Notes: generated from the letters alone by a model not told the origin. 64,000 nt of DNA from Meloidogyne chitwoodi (GCA_015183035.1 JACZZP010000002.1:1984001-2048000), one strand, 5' to 3'. Counted from the first letter of the stretch, positions 12,126 through 23,935 are shown. Numbers and translations: made by a program.

Positions 12126-12600
12126 GTAGGGAAAGAATTAAAATTTTAATAATCGCAAATTCTTATGTTTTATCCTTCCCAGCACAAAATTTTTCCATTT
12201 TAAATAAAATTTTATTTTTTTTTATTTTTAAATTACCAATAAATGTAATAATTACTCATTATTCAACAAATAAAATTAAAAAAAAATATTAAAATATTAT
12301 ATTAAACTAAAATTTAAAATACTAAAAATCATTGGAAACGCCCAAATAAATTAATATTTATTTTTAAATAATTAACTAAAATTTTAATAACAACTCATCA
12401 CTAAAATTAATATAAATAGTGTAATGGATTAGCCTAAAAATATTCACTTTTGATTTCTTCATTTTTATTTTTTAAAAATTTAATTTTATTTAAAAATTAT
12501 TAAAGGTTTGTTTAAAATATAATTAAAATTTTAAATTATTAAAAATACAAAATTAATTATTTTATTAAAATTAAAATTTTTTGAAGGAAATATTTAAATA

Positions 12601-13398
12601 ATGTTCAAATTAATTATTTTCTTCTCCTTAATTCTATTTACTTCATCAGCTAATTGGGAAATAAATGGTGAAATTGAATGTAAAGAAGATATTCCTGAAT
12701 TTGGAGAATTTTCATTTCTTCTTCAAGAGGCAGTCATCTATTTTTATGAAGAAGATCTTGGACGTATTTTTTAAATTTAAATAAATATAATTTATCAGAC
12801 TAAGTTTGTTTAGTACTCTAGTGGATTAGCATTGTCATTTTTCATATATTAACCCGAATTATAAACACACATATTTTCAGTTATATGATTAGCAGCTCTT
12901 TTCTTAAATTTTATCAAAAATAAATAACCAACTATAATTATTAAATTAAATAATATATTATACAGGGGATTGTAAGTATTGTGCTGATCCTGATGATTTG
13001 CTAGATAAAGCGATTTCTGACAGCTTTGGACGTTTCATTGTTAAAGGAACAGAAACAGAGACTGTGGCTGAACCTTATCTTCTAATAGATCACTTATGCT
13101 ACTCTCCAATGTCATTGATAACATTAAAAAAAGTAAGCAATTACTTTAAAATTATTTTCAATTTTTAATTTCTTTTTTAATTTAAAATTATATTAAGAAT
13201 TGCTATTATAGAACTAGAGTTAATATAAATCCTGATATAAATCCTGTTGATGATAATCAAAATATTAAAATATTTCTTGGAGAACAAAGCGCTGTATCTT
13301 ATTATAAGTATAAAAATAAAGATACAAAAGAGGATGAAGAAAGAAATGAGAAATTGACAATTACAACAGAAGTATTTTGTCCTAACGTTGAATTATAA
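12601..13398 (+). CDS. Transthyretin-like (TTL) family secreted protein, 176 aa
   Basis: Exons 12601-12763, 12966-13132 and 13198-13398 join in phase. A 17-residue signal peptide precedes the TTL core: an opening strand with EIEC, AVIYFYEED, then DCKYC, DSFGRFIVKG, LLIDHLC, NCYYRT and a terminal VFCPN. Intron positions and phases match those of the TTL gene at 6302-7122, so the two are paralogues. The loop before the last strand is enlarged and charged (about residues 140-165). Like other TTLs it should be secreted; its partner is unknown. Confidence 0.83.
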
Positions 13399-13950
13399 TT
13401 AAATACATACCTATATTTATTTAATTAATATTATTTATTATATTTAAATTAAATATAAATTAAATAAAATAGTTAAAAATAATTTATAATTTTTAAATTG
13501 AAAACCCCTTCTGTATAGTGAACCTTAATTAATCAACAAAAAATTTATTTATTAAAAAAAGTATAAATTAATTTTTTATAGAAGAAAAGAATTAATTATT
13601 AAAATAATAATATGATTTAAAAATATTTACTTAAAGTAGTCTAGGCAAAGAAGAGAAATATAACTTACTCTGCGCTCTCTGCCTTTGCTTAACTCCACAA
13701 TCTTATAATATTTATTTGATTATTTTATTACAACTTTTTTTTAATTTATATAAAATTAATCTATAATTTAAAAAATAAATAATAAAATTATATTTATTTT
13801 AAAATTAAGGTTTATAAAATTCGATAATTTTAGGAAATTAATTGAAAAAAATGTCCAAATTTTCAATTTTAACCTTAAATTTTATTTAATTTAATATTTT
13901 ATTTTAATTATAAATATTTTATTATAATTAAGTCAATATCTAAATAAATA
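13399..13950. other. 3' flank of the TTL gene, A+T-rich
   Basis: No coding exon seen. It carries hairpin-repeat copy 2 and a tail that is collinear with the region after 17200, showing that both belong to one duplicated or dispersed module. Confidence 0.55.
13640..13690. repeat. Dispersed hairpin repeat, copy 2
   Basis: GGCAAAGAAGAG on the left faces CTCTCTGCCTTTGC on the right, around TAACTTACTCTGCGC. Close relatives lie near 11628, 17138 and 56529. Confidence 0.7.
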
Positions 13951-15010
13951 CACTCCGCCACATAATTATATGAACACCCCAAAATATTAGATTTTTCGAA
14001 CTTAGGAAAATGATTTATATTTGTTATTCATATATAATGCTTGAAATACATTAAAACTAATATTCAAATTAAAAAATTGAAAAATTTCTTCATTGTAAAA
14101 TTTATAATTTGAAAATTGTATTTTTTTACCGCCACATAATTATATGAACACTTTTAGTTTACCTACTTAGAATGTTGTGAAAAATAAAAATAAATTTCTA
14201 CGAACATAACTAGCAATGCTAAGAATAAATATAAAAAGAATAAGGTTCCCAACATCTTTTATCATGTAGATCTCGAAACCTCAATTTCAACTGAAAATGG
14301 GGGTATTTTGATTAAAAAAATATTTTGCCCCTTAGGGGTTGTATTAATTTTTTATTTTATGCTTATCTGAAAGCCCTTGAAATTTGCTACAAGAAAAATA
14401 TAGTACTTTTTAGAACAAAATTTTTTTCGCAGGGAAGCAGTGAGTTAACTTCATGAAGCACTAATATCCTTCAATTTACCCCTAAATATGAGCTTTTTGG
14501 TGTTTAATGCATTCAATTCATTACTGTCTCATAATAAAAATTTTTTTTAAAAGATGAAATTAAGGGTCTTGTAGCAAATTTCAAGGGCTTTCAGATGAGT
14601 ATAAAATAAAAAATTAATACAACCCCTAGGGGGCAAAAATATTTTTTTAAATAAAATAACCCAATTTTCCGTTGAAATGGTGGTATCGAGATTTCGATGA
14701 AGGAAGAAACTATAGACTTAGTTCTTTTGCGATTAATTTAGTTGTCGGTAGATAAGCTTATTATATTTTTTTTGGATTTTTCACAACATTCTAAGTAGGT
14801 AAACTAAAAGTGTTCATATAATTATGTGGCGGTAAAAAAATACATTTTTCAAATTATAAATTTTACAATGAAGAAATTTTTCAATTTTTTAATTTGAATA
14901 TTAGTTTTAATATATTTCTAACATTATATGTTAATAACAAATAGAATTAATTTGCCTAAGTTCGAAAAAGGTGAAATTCTTGGGTGTTCATATAATTATG
15001 TGGCGGAGTG
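13951..15010. mobile_element. 1,060-bp foldback element with TA duplication (Tc1/mariner-type ends)
   Basis: Flanked by TA on both sides (13949-13950 and 15011-15012). It begins CACTCCGCCACATAATTATA, and the end is the inverse. Nearly the whole element folds back on itself. A second pair of the same terminal motif, also bounded by TA, lies inside at 14129-14832, leaving two 176-bp outer arms. There is no transposase ORF. The similar module near 17430-17460 lacks it, which gives an empty site. Confidence 0.85.
14129..14832. mobile_element. Inner foldback copy nested in the TA element
   Basis: Starts CCGCCACATAATTATATGAA and ends with its inverse, with TA immediately outside each end. The outer and inner ends share the same terminal motif, so one copy inserted into another or the ends were duplicated in place. 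Confidence 0.7.
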
Positions 15011-16129
15011 TATATTATATATTTTAAATTATTTAATGACTAATATGGAAATATTTACTAAAATAAAATTACCGGAAATCATTAGTTAATTAAAAATATT
15101 TATTTTTAAAAAGTGTAATTATTTATTATTTAATATTCCCAACTATCTTTTTATTTAATCAAATGAATAATTAATTTAATTTACTGGGAAATTAATTTTT
15201 TAAATTTTATAAAATAATTAAAGCTAATTTTTTGGGGTAAGATTATTAATTTAAAAATAATTTTAATTATATTTTTTGATATATTTATATATTTTTTTGC
15301 CTAATTAAAATTCTAAGAAATTTTATTAAAAAAAATTAATTTTAATATAAATTGAAAATTTATTTTTCGATAGAATATTTATTTTTTGTTATTTTTCAAC
15401 AGTTTATTCTTAACTTTTTCAACTTATTTAAAATTTAATATTTTTATAAAATACTATTTAAATAAAAAATATTAAAATTTTATTTAAATTATATTTTTAG
15501 TAAATTTTCCAATTAATTAATTAATTAAATTAATCATAATATTATGTAAATATCTCAGTTTTTAATATTAAAAAAGTGTTAGAAGTGTCATATAATAATT
15601 AAAAATTATATAAAATTTATGGCAAAATTAAAAAACAAATTTATGGCTTAAACTAATGATTCACTTATTTTTTAATTAATTTATTTTAAATTTATTTTTA
15701 ACCGGTTAGTTAACGCCCATAAAAATTTAATATAAAAACAATTGGAAATTAAAACAATTTTATCATTTTATAAATTAAAATAATTAATTTTTATTAAATA
15801 TTCCCCTCCCAAAAAGGGAGGGGATTTAGAGAAGTTACTTTGTGGATTAATGGTTATTTTCTTATAATCACCTCACAGTCTCAAAAACACTTAATAATAA
15901 TGAAGGCATCTTATATTTTATTTTTATAAGGTGTAATGGGTATGTGAAATATATTTTATAATTTATTTATTTATTTTCAAAATTTATTAAAATTAATTTT
16001 TAATTTATTTTATTTTTAAATTTTCAATAAAAAATGATTTTAATTTAAAATGATTTTAATTTAAAAATTTGGACAAAAAAAAACAAAAAATATATTTTAA
16101 AATTAATTCATTAAATTTAATAGTTAAGT
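15011..16129. other. Intergenic repeat module and hairpin
   Basis: About 15040-15290 matches 17460-17690 (for example CCGGAAATCATTAGTTAATT). A perfect hairpin CCCCTCCC-AAAAA-GGGAGGGG lies near 15803-15823. No coding sequence is supported. Confidence 0.55.
15803..15823. repeat. Perfect G+C-rich hairpin
   Basis: An 8-bp all-G/C stem with an A5 loop in otherwise A+T-rich DNA. Function unknown; it could be a transcript 3'-end structure or a transposon remnant. Confidence 0.7.
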
Positions 16130-16310
16130 AGTCTTCTACAAAAGTATATTTACCAACCCCCCGCACCTCATTGAAAATAAATTTAAGCTCCATGCTTTGT
16201 TTAAAATCAGTGAGGGAAACGCACCCCGAATTTGTTAGAAATTCATTGAGGAAGGTCCATGCACGGAAATTAATTCCGATGGAATTAAACATCAGTGGAA
16301 TGGTTTCCAA
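16130..16310 (-). pseudogene. Possible gene fragment, unidentified
   Basis: The composition is less A+T-rich than its surroundings. The minus strand is open for about 60 codons with a plausible protein (W-T-F-L-N-E-F, then SLTDFKQSMELKFIFNEV). No matching splice partners or start were found, and the plus strand is also open here, so orientation is uncertain. I do not recognise the family. Confidence 0.25.
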
Positions 16311-16552
16311 TTATTTTACAATGTTGAGGTCAAAACTTTGGAGGTCTCATCCGCCAGTTTGTCTTTTTTTAATTTTAAAAATACTAAGAATTTAAAGATA
16401 ATTTTCTCAACTCTTGCTGTTAGCGATAAATATGTTTGGATAAACTTTAATTGAATATAGGTATTCTTTTAATTTTATTAATTTATGGGACAAAACCCTG
16501 TATTTCAATAAAAAATATTATTAAATAATTAATTAAAAATTATATATTTTTA

Positions 16553-16877
16553 GTTGTGGTGGAATTAAGGCAACTAAAGTAATCAATTTGCCTGATATTG
16601 ATGTTAAGGATATAAGGTAAGTAATATAAATTTAAATAAAAATTATATATTGAAATGAGGTCAACCATCTCTCCTCCTCAGGAAAAATTAAAAAAAATTT
16701 TAATTAATTAAAGGACAGTGTTGCTGAGATTAGAGGATTATCTGTTAATTTGGAAGATAGACTAAAAACAATATTTGAGAAATGGCATTGAATATAAAAT
16801 AAATGATAATAAATTAAATTGGATGAACCCAAATATTAATTGTTGGATTAAAAAGGATAATTGTAAACTAAATTGAG
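16553..16877 (+). pseudogene. Decayed two-exon gene fragment
   Basis: A GT-AG intron (about 16618-16713) joins two open pieces in phase. The downstream piece then meets a TAA near 16766, after which the same frame continues open with a coding-like, Cys/Trp-containing peptide to a stop at 16875-16877. No start or signal peptide is visible upstream. It is best read as a remnant of a secreted-protein gene broken by one stop; the family is not recognised. Confidence 0.35.
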
Positions 16878-17137
16878 AAGAAAAAAATATAATTTAAATT
16901 TGTTTTAAATTTTTATCTTTCTTATTTAATCATAATTTTATTAATTATTACGTTATTAGTAATTTAAATAAATTTTTTGGGTAATAAAACACTTTTAATT
17001 TATTAAATCTAACCCTTCTATATAATTAAATCTCAATAAAATCGACAAAATTTTTTTATTAAAAAATTATAATTACTTTTGTAGAGGAAGAATATTAATT
17101 ATTAAAAAAATAAATTAAAAATATTAATAAAAAGGAG

Positions 17138-17200
17138 AGAGTCTGTGCAAAGAAAAGAGAAAAGTAACTTACTCTGCGCTCTCTGCCCTTGTTTAACTAT
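17138..17200. repeat. Dispersed hairpin repeat, copy 3
   Basis: Contains AGTAACTTACTCTGCGCTCT and flanks like copies 1, 2 and 4. The next 500 bases run collinear with the flank of copy 2, apart from the TA element present there. Confidence 0.7.
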
Positions 17201-17459
17201 CATTTTATTTAATCATAACTTTTTTTAAAATTTATATTAAAATATAATCTAAAATTTAAAAAATAAATAATAAAATTAGATTTTTATAAAAATTAGAGTT
17301 TATAAAATTTGATAATTTTAAATACCTATAATTTAGTCAGATTTTTAATTTTTTTAAATAATTTAATTAAAATTTCCTTTTTTTCTTTTCTTCTAATTCA
17401 ATATTTTATTAAAGATAAGTAAACTCTTAACAAAATAATCATACAAATATATTTAATTT

Positions 17460-17690
17460 ATTTAATGACCAATATGGGAAATATTTACTAAAATAAAATA
17501 TACCGGAAATCATTAGTTAATTAAAAATATTTTAATTTAAAAATAATTATTTATTATTCCCAGCTAAATTTTTATTTAATAATAATTAAATGAATCATTT
17601 GCATGGGAAATTATTTTTTTAATTAAAGCTAATATTGTCGAGTCAGATAATTATTAAAAAATATTTTTACAATTTTAGTTACTAATAAAA
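17460..17690. repeat. Module shared with 15040-15290 (lacks the TA element upstream)
   Basis: Direct repeat of the sequence just right of the TA element, including ATATTTACTAAAATAAAAT and the CCGGAAATCATTAGTTAATT run. It serves as an approximate empty-site reference for the 13951-15010 insertion. Confidence 0.65.
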
Positions 17691-17963
17691 GTCTAGTTAA
17701 AATTTTTTTATTAAATTTAATAACATTTAAAAACGTATAAATAAGATTTATTAAATTTAAAAAAGCTGAACAAAAGTTAGAATAATTTTAACAAATTTGT
17801 CAAAATTAAATTGCAAAGATATTAAATTTTAAATTCCTTAATTTCTTTCTCAAAAGCCTTAAGAATATGTTCTAATTATTTTATTTTGAGTTTTATTAAA
17901 TAACAAAATGATCAATTGACACTCGAAAAATATATTTAAAAAATAAAAATTAAATTTTAAATA

Positions 17964-18500
17964 AAATTCCAATTATAATTTAATTCTTTTTAATCCATTC
18001 ACAATTTATATAGTAACCATTTTCAGTCAAATCACTTTAAAGAACTATATTTTCAAAATTAACTTTAATAAATTGATACTCAGCTTCTAAATAAATTAAC
18101 ACAATTTTAAATTTATAACCAAACAAATTAAATTCAAAATTTAAATTTATTAAATTTTGAAACAAATTGAGAAGCTCTTTTTCTTACCTCTATTTTATCA
18201 TAGCTATATTTGATAAATATAATAATACTTAAATTTCCACATTTTAACAACTCTTCTACTAGATCTGTAAGCTTTTTCCGCAATTTCAAATGATTAATAG
18301 TTAAATATATTTTTTAATAAATTTATTTAATAAGAGAATATATCCAAAATTATAAACAATTCCACTAATTTCATCAGTTAAAATTGCAAAATTGTTTTCT
18401 TCATTAATTTGTAATAAAAACAGAAGTTCATTATTAAATATTTTAAATTCAATTCGAGTTGCACTGATTCTAAATTAAATTCCATGTTTTTATCAATTCT
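17964..18500 (-). pseudogene. Decayed gene, family not identified
   Basis: Read on the minus strand, three open blocks with charged and aromatic content (about 18470-18310, 18290-18190 and 18160-17975) alternate with candidate GT-AG junctions, but stops interrupt each block and no complete phase-consistent model exists. A further open stretch with a Met lies at 18652-18864 and may belong to it. Probably a relic of a lineage-specific gene. Confidence 0.3.
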
Positions 18501-18997
18501 AGTTGACGGAATTCAAACTTTAAAAATTAAATTAATTAATTATTAATAAATAATATTTAAAAATTAATTATTAAATAAAAGAATTTCTGCACTCAGAATT
18601 TTTTAGAAAAATAATAATTTAATTTATTAATCTTATAGCCAATAGTTTTATTTAAAATTTAATTTTCATTTTAATTGTCATTTTAATTATAATTAATTTT
18701 TTTAAATAACTTTTTGTGCCAACAATTAATTTAAACTTTATTTTATAATTTGTTGTGTCATATTTTAATGCTAAATATTTTTTAAATAGCATTGACTGTA
18801 TGGACATAATAATTCTTTTAATATTTATAAGTAAATTGTTTTTTCCATAATTCAGAGTTGTCATAAATTGTTTTTTTTTAATATTTGGTACCTAAATATA
18901 ATTTATTTGTTTTTAAATGTATAAAATTAATTAGTTGTAGAATATGCATAATGTTCTTATTAAATTATATTTTTAAATTAATTAATTATGTACGGAT

Positions 18998-19194
18998 CAG
19001 GGATGCATATCGTATCGTATATCGTTATCGTATATCGTATTTTATCGTATTTTTGGGTGATTTTGTATCGTATCGTATATCGTATCGTATTTTTTTCTGA
19101 AATAATATCGTATCGTATATCGTATCGTATTTTTTTCGGATTTTATATCGTATCGTATATCGTATCGTATAAAACCGAACGATATGCATCCCTG
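18998..19194. mobile_element. 197-bp hAT-like MITE with TATCG-repeat core, duplication GTACGGAT
   Basis: GTACGGAT occurs at 18990-18997 and 19195-19202. The ends are inverted (CAGGGATGCATATCGTATCG on the left, the inverse on the right). The interior is almost entirely CGTATCGTATATCGTATCG, a self-complementary simple repeat with poly-T islands. CAGGG ends with an 8-bp duplication are typical of hAT elements. There is no coding capacity. Confidence 0.9.
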
Positions 19195-19202
19195 GTACGG
19201 AT

Positions 19203-19276
19203 ATATCCTTCAGGAAAACGACATTTTGACAATTTTCTAGTGGATCTGGATATTCACCATTTTTGCATTGGTCCAT
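19203..19276 (-). pseudogene. Possible chitin-binding (peritrophin-like) fragment
   Basis: The minus strand reads CKNGEYPDP followed by ENCQ, then in a shifted frame CRFPEGYIR. This resembles the C-x-YPDP-x-C and CPEG landmarks of a type-2 chitin-binding domain, broken by a frameshift and cut by the adjacent MITE. Too short to be sure. Confidence 0.25.
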
Positions 19277-19493
19277 ATTTAAATAATAATTATTAAAATT
19301 ACAAATAAGTTTTTGGAGTAAATAAATTCATTTCTAAAATTAAAGAGAAAATTTTTATTCAATAAAAATTTTTTTTATTAAAGATCTCGCAAACAAAATA
19401 TTTATTTAAAAATAATTTTCAAACTATATTTTAAATTAAAATAAAGTTTTTTTTAATTTTTTGACATTCTGAATTTTTAAATTTACCTTAGAG

Positions 19494-20870
19494 ACACCCA
19501 TCTGCAATGATGAACCGAGGGCCGAAGGCCAGAGGTGAGACACCATCTGCAATGATGAAACGAGGACCGAATGTCCGAGGTGTGACATCCATCTGCAATG
19601 ATGGAACAGAGGGCGAAGGCCCGAAGAGAGACACCCATCTGCAATGATGAACCGAGGGCCGAAGGCCCGAGGAGAGACACCCATCTGCAATGAGAACCGA
19701 GGGCCGAAGGCCCGAGGAGAGACACCCATCTGCAATTATGGAACCGAGGACCGAAGGCCCAAAGGTGAGACACCCATCTGCAATGATGAAACGAGGGCCG
19801 AAGGCCCGAGGAGAGACACCCATCTTCAATGATGAACGAGGGCCTAAGGCCCGAGGACTGACATTCATCTGCAATGATGAAACGAGGGCCGAAGGCCCGA
19901 GGAGAGACACCCATCTTCAATGATGAACGAGGGCCTAAGGCCCGAGGACTGACATTCATCTGCAATGATGTAAACGAGGGCCGAAGGCCCGAGGTGAGAC
20001 ATCCATCTGCATGATGGAACCGAGGGCCGCAGGCCCGATGTGTGACACCCACTGCAATGAAGAAACGAGGGCCGAAGGCCCGAGGACTGACATCCATCTG
20101 CAATGATGGAACCGAGGGCCGAAGGCCCGAGGAGAGACACCCATCTGCAATGAGAACCGAGGGCCGAAGGCCCGAGGAGAGACACCCATCTGCAATTATG
20201 GAACCGAGGACCGAAGGCCCAAAGGTGAGACACCCATCTGCAATGATGAAACGAGGGCCGAAGGCCCGAGGAGAGACACCCATCTTCAATGATGAACGAG
20301 GGCCTAAGGCCCGAGGACTGACATTCATCTGCAATGATGAAACGAGGGCCGAAGGCCCGAGGAGAGACACCCATCTTCAATGATGAACGAGGGCCTAAGG
20401 CCCGAGGACTGACATTCATCTGCAATGATGTAAACGAGGGCCGAAGGCCCGAGGTGAGACATCCATCTGCATGATGGAACCGAGGGCCGCAGGCCCGATG
20501 TGTGACACCCACTTCAATGAAGAAACGAGGGCCGAAGGCCCGAGGACTGACATCCATCTGCAATGATGGAACCGAGGGCCGAAGGCCCGTGGTGTGACAT
20601 TCATCTGAAATGATGAACCGATGGCCGAAGGCCCGAGGTGAAACACCCATCTGCAATGATGAACCGAAGGCTAAGGCCCGAGGAATGACATCCATCTGCA
20701 ATGAAGACGAGGGCCGAAGGCCCGAGGTGTGACATCCATCTGCAATGATGAACCAAAGGCCGAAGTCACCCATCTGCAATGAAGAATCAAGGGCCATAAA
20801 GCCAGAAGAAGTGTGACATCCATCTGTAATAATGAACCGTGGGCCGGATGCCCAAGGTGCTCCATCATCA
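19494..20870. repeat. G+C-rich minisatellite block 1, 46-47 bp units, 460-bp higher-order period
   Basis: About 30 tandem units of the form GAGGGCCGAAGGCCCGAGG followed by a GAGACACCCATCTGCAATGA part. The landmark ACCGAGGGCC recurs at 19651, 20111 and 20571, so a ten-unit block of 460 bp is nearly perfectly duplicated. Every unit contains GGGCC-GAA-GGCCC, a hairpin. The long open frames in several frames on both strands come from the unit length and are not genes. Confidence 0.95.
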
Positions 20871-21190
20871 GAATGATAAAACATTGGGACAATAGGTAAT
20901 CGTGTATGGGGAATTCAATGAGCATGGTCATTTTGGTGCCCAAATTGAGTGTGGCAATGAAATGGCCAAATAAATTTAAAAAAGGCGTGATTTCATAGGG
21001 ATAATGGGAAATCGACTATTAGGAAGGTGCGAGGGCCGAAGGCCCGAGGTGTAACAAACATTTGGATCCCCGCACATTTAACAAGAATATTTAAAACTTC
21101 TAGCAGCGCGCCCCAAAGCCCGATAGGGCTTTTTAAGATCCATAAATATTTTTTTACCCAAATTTTTTTTAACTTTCCAAATTTTTTTAC
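20862..21190. repeat. Satellite tail, copy 1
   Basis: Begins CATCAGAATGATAAAACATT, runs through GGTGCCCAAATTGAGTGTGG and ends in GCAGCGCGCCCCAAAGCCC. The same order of segments recurs at 22990-23330, so each minisatellite block is followed by the same roughly 320-bp tail. Confidence 0.85.
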
Positions 21191-21198
21191 CAAATAGT

Positions 21199-22740
21199 GG
21201 CCGAAGGCCCGAGGAGAGACACCCATCTGCAATGAAGAAACGAGAGGGCCGAAGGCCCGAGGTGAGACACCCATCTGCAATGAAGAAACGAGAGGGCCGA
21301 AGGCCCGAGGAGAGACACCCATCTGCAATGATGGAACCGAGGGCCGAAGGCCCGAGGTGAGACACCCATCTGCAATGAAGAAACGAGAGGGCCGAAGGCC
21401 CGAGGAGAGACACCCATCTGCAATGAAGAAACGAGAGGGCCGAAGGCCCGAGGTGAGACACCCATCTGCAATGAAGAAACGAGAGGGCCGAAGGCCCGAG
21501 GTGAGACACCCATCTGCAATGAAGAAACGAGAGGGCCGAAGGCCCGAGGTGAGACACCCATCTGCAATGAAGAAACGAGAGGGCCGAAGGCCCGAGGTGA
21601 GACACCCATCTGCAATGAAGAAACGAGAGGGCCGAAGGCCCGAGGTGAGACACCCATCTGCAATGAAGAAACGAGAGGGCCGAAGGCCCGAGGTGAGACA
21701 CCCATCTGCAATGAAGAAACGAGAGGGCCGAAGGCCCGAGGAGAGACACCCATCTGCAATGATGGAACCGAGGGCCGAAGGCCCGAGGTGAGACACCCAT
21801 CTGCAATGAAGAAACGAGAGGGCCGAAGGCCCGAGGAGAGACACCCATCTGCAATGAAGAAACGAGAGGGCCGAAGGCCCGAGGTGAGACACCCATCTGC
21901 AATGAAGAAACGAGAGGGCCGAAGGCCCGAGGAGAGACACCCATCTGCAATGATGGAACCGAGGGCCGAAGGCCCGAGGTGAGACACCCATCTGCAATGA
22001 AGAAACGAGAGGGCCGAAGGCCCGAGGTGAGACACCCATCTGCAATGAAGAAACGAGAGGGCCGAAGGCCCGAGGTGAGACACCCATCTGCAATGAAGAA
22101 ACGAGAGGGCCGAAGGCCCGAGGTGAGACACCCATCTGCAATGAAGAAACGAGAGGGCCGAAGGCCCGAGGAGAGACACCCATCTGCAATGATGGAACCG
22201 AGGGCCGAAGGCCCGAGGTGAGACACCCATCTGCAATGAAGAAACGAGAGGGCCGAAGGCCCGAGGAGAGACACCCATCTGCAATGAAGAAACGAGAGGG
22301 CCGAAGGCCCGAGGTGAGACACCCATCTGCAATGAAGAAACGAGAGGGCCGAAGGCCCGAGGAGAGACACCCATCTGCAATGAAGAAACGAGAGGGCCGA
22401 AGGCCCGAGGTGAGACACCCATCTGCAATGAAGAAACGAGAGGGCCGAAGGCCCGAGGTGAGACACCCATCTGCAATGAAGAAACGAGAGGGCCGAAGGC
22501 CCGAGGAGAGACACCCATCTGCAATGATGGAACCGAGGGCCGAAGGCCCGAGGTGAGACACCCATCTGCAATGAAGAAACGAGAGGGCCGAAGGCCCGAG
22601 GAGAGACACCCATCTGCAATGAAGAAACGAGAGGGCCGAAGGCCCGAGGAGAGACACCCATCTGCAATGAAGAAACGAGAGGGCCGAAGGCCCGAGGTGA
22701 GACACCCATCTGCAAAGTTGTAACTGAGGGCCGAAGTCCC
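21199..22740. repeat. G+C-rich minisatellite block 2, 48-bp units
   Basis: About 32 highly uniform units of 48 bp (GAGAGGGCCGAAGGCCCGAG plus GTGAGACACCCATCTGCAAT plus GAAGAAAC). A variant unit with ATGATGGAACC recurs at irregular multiples of the unit (near 21328, 21760, 21950, 22190, 22526), which points to local unequal exchange. Because 48 is a multiple of three, all frames stay open; these frames are not taken as genes. Confidence 0.95.
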
Positions 22741-22744
22741 GAGT

Positions 22745-23330
22745 TGATTACATCAGAATGATAAAACATTGGGACAATGGATAATCGTGTATGGAGAATT
22801 CAATGGGCATGGTCATTTTGGTGCCAAAATTGTGTGTGGCATTGAAACGACCTAATAATTATTTTTTCAAAAATAATGTGAGCTTTATTGAAGATAATAG
22901 TAATCGACCATGAGGATTTTTTGTGCAGTTATTATGGTGCCAAATTGAGTGTCGCAATGAAACAGCTTAATAAAAAATATTTAAAAATAATGCGGGATTT
23001 AAGGGAATAATAGGTAATCGAGTATGGGGAATTCAATGGGCATGGTCATTTTGGTGCCCAAATTGAGTGTGGCACTGAAATGGCCAAATAAATTTAAAAA
23101 AGGCGTGATTTCATAGGGATAATGGGAAATCGACTATTATGAAGGTGCGAGGGCCGAAGGCCCGAGGTGTAACAAACATTGGGACCCCCGCACATTTAAC
23201 AAGAATATTTAAAATTTCTAGCAGCGCGCGAAGCGCGCCCCAAAGCCCGTTATGGCTTTTCAATACCCATAAATATTTTTTATCCAAAATTTTTTTTAAC
23301 TTTCAAAATTTTTTAATACATTATGCTATT
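22745..23330. repeat. Satellite tail region with about 120-bp monomers
   Basis: Three diverged monomers (near 22765, 22895 and 23008) share GTAATCG, GGTGCCAAATTGAGTG and GGCANTGAAAYGRCC. The last continues into the tail copy with a GCGCGCGAAGCGCGC hairpin near 23226. The monomer core is also found dispersed elsewhere in the window. Confidence 0.8.
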
Positions 23331-23411
23331 CTTACATCCCATGTACTGCACTACTGAGTAGAGCACGCTTCCACTAGTTTGAATTAAAAAAACAAATGAT
23401 AAATTTAAAGC

Positions 23412-23458
23412 AAAAATTCAAGGGGTTTTTTAAAATTAAAAAAAACCCCTTGAATTTT
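23412..23458. repeat. Inverted repeat downstream of the Crumbs-like gene
   Basis: AAAATTCAAGGGGTTTTTT is followed after a short A+T loop by its complement. This is a near-perfect 19-bp stem, between the satellite tail and the last exon of the minus-strand gene. Confidence 0.75.
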
Positions 23459-23935
23459 AATAAAGATGGTAATTTGTATATTTTTGTTTAAAATGCATAT
23501 TTTTAATTATCAAGTTTACTTATTTTTAAATTTTTAATCTGCAGCCCTGGTTTAATAATTAAATTTTTAAATAAATTAAAATTTCTATTATAGGAATATA
23601 AACTTTTTAAATATTTTATCAGACAATTAAATGTTTTTTAAATATTTTATCTGTGACATTTGAACTTAAAAAAATTTAATGATGTTCAATTTATGAGAAA
23701 CATGTAAGTATGTGTACTTAATAATATTTAAAAAAACAAAAAGATATATTGGAATTAATAACAAAAAATGAGTATAATAATAATAATGAGCTATATTTGT
23801 TTAAAAAAACAATAAAAATGCTGAAAAAACACTGGGGTTTTAAAATATTATTTATTTATTAACCTTCTCTAAGGTATTATTTAATCTTTCGAATCATTTA
23901 TATACTGACTTTTCTTTATTTTTATTAATATGTAT

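Larger units (their letters stand above)
11088..12600. other. Intergenic region with repeat modules
   Basis: No supported coding exon. It contains a hairpin-repeat copy near 11628-11665, a module at about 11755-11935 shared with 15100-15290 and 17520-17690, and the right inverted-repeat arm at 11940-12125. The short reading frame at 12083 lies within that arm and is not considered a gene. Confidence 0.6.

Noticed and set aside
12083..12292. Short open frame of 69 codons
   Set aside because: It lies in the right arm of an inverted repeat; the composition is A+T drift and the other arm does not preserve it.
18988..19296. Tyr/Ile/Arg-rich open frames
   Set aside because: Translation of the TATCG simple-repeat core of a MITE.
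21199..22740. Regular 48-bp spacing resembling a CRISPR array
   Set aside because: There are no unique spacers, the host is clearly eukaryotic and the whole unit is repeated.
19483..22769. Very long open frames on both strands across the satellite blocks
   Set aside because: The unit length (48 bp, a multiple of three) without stops keeps frames open in several phases at once; there is no start context, splice structure or protein-like composition.
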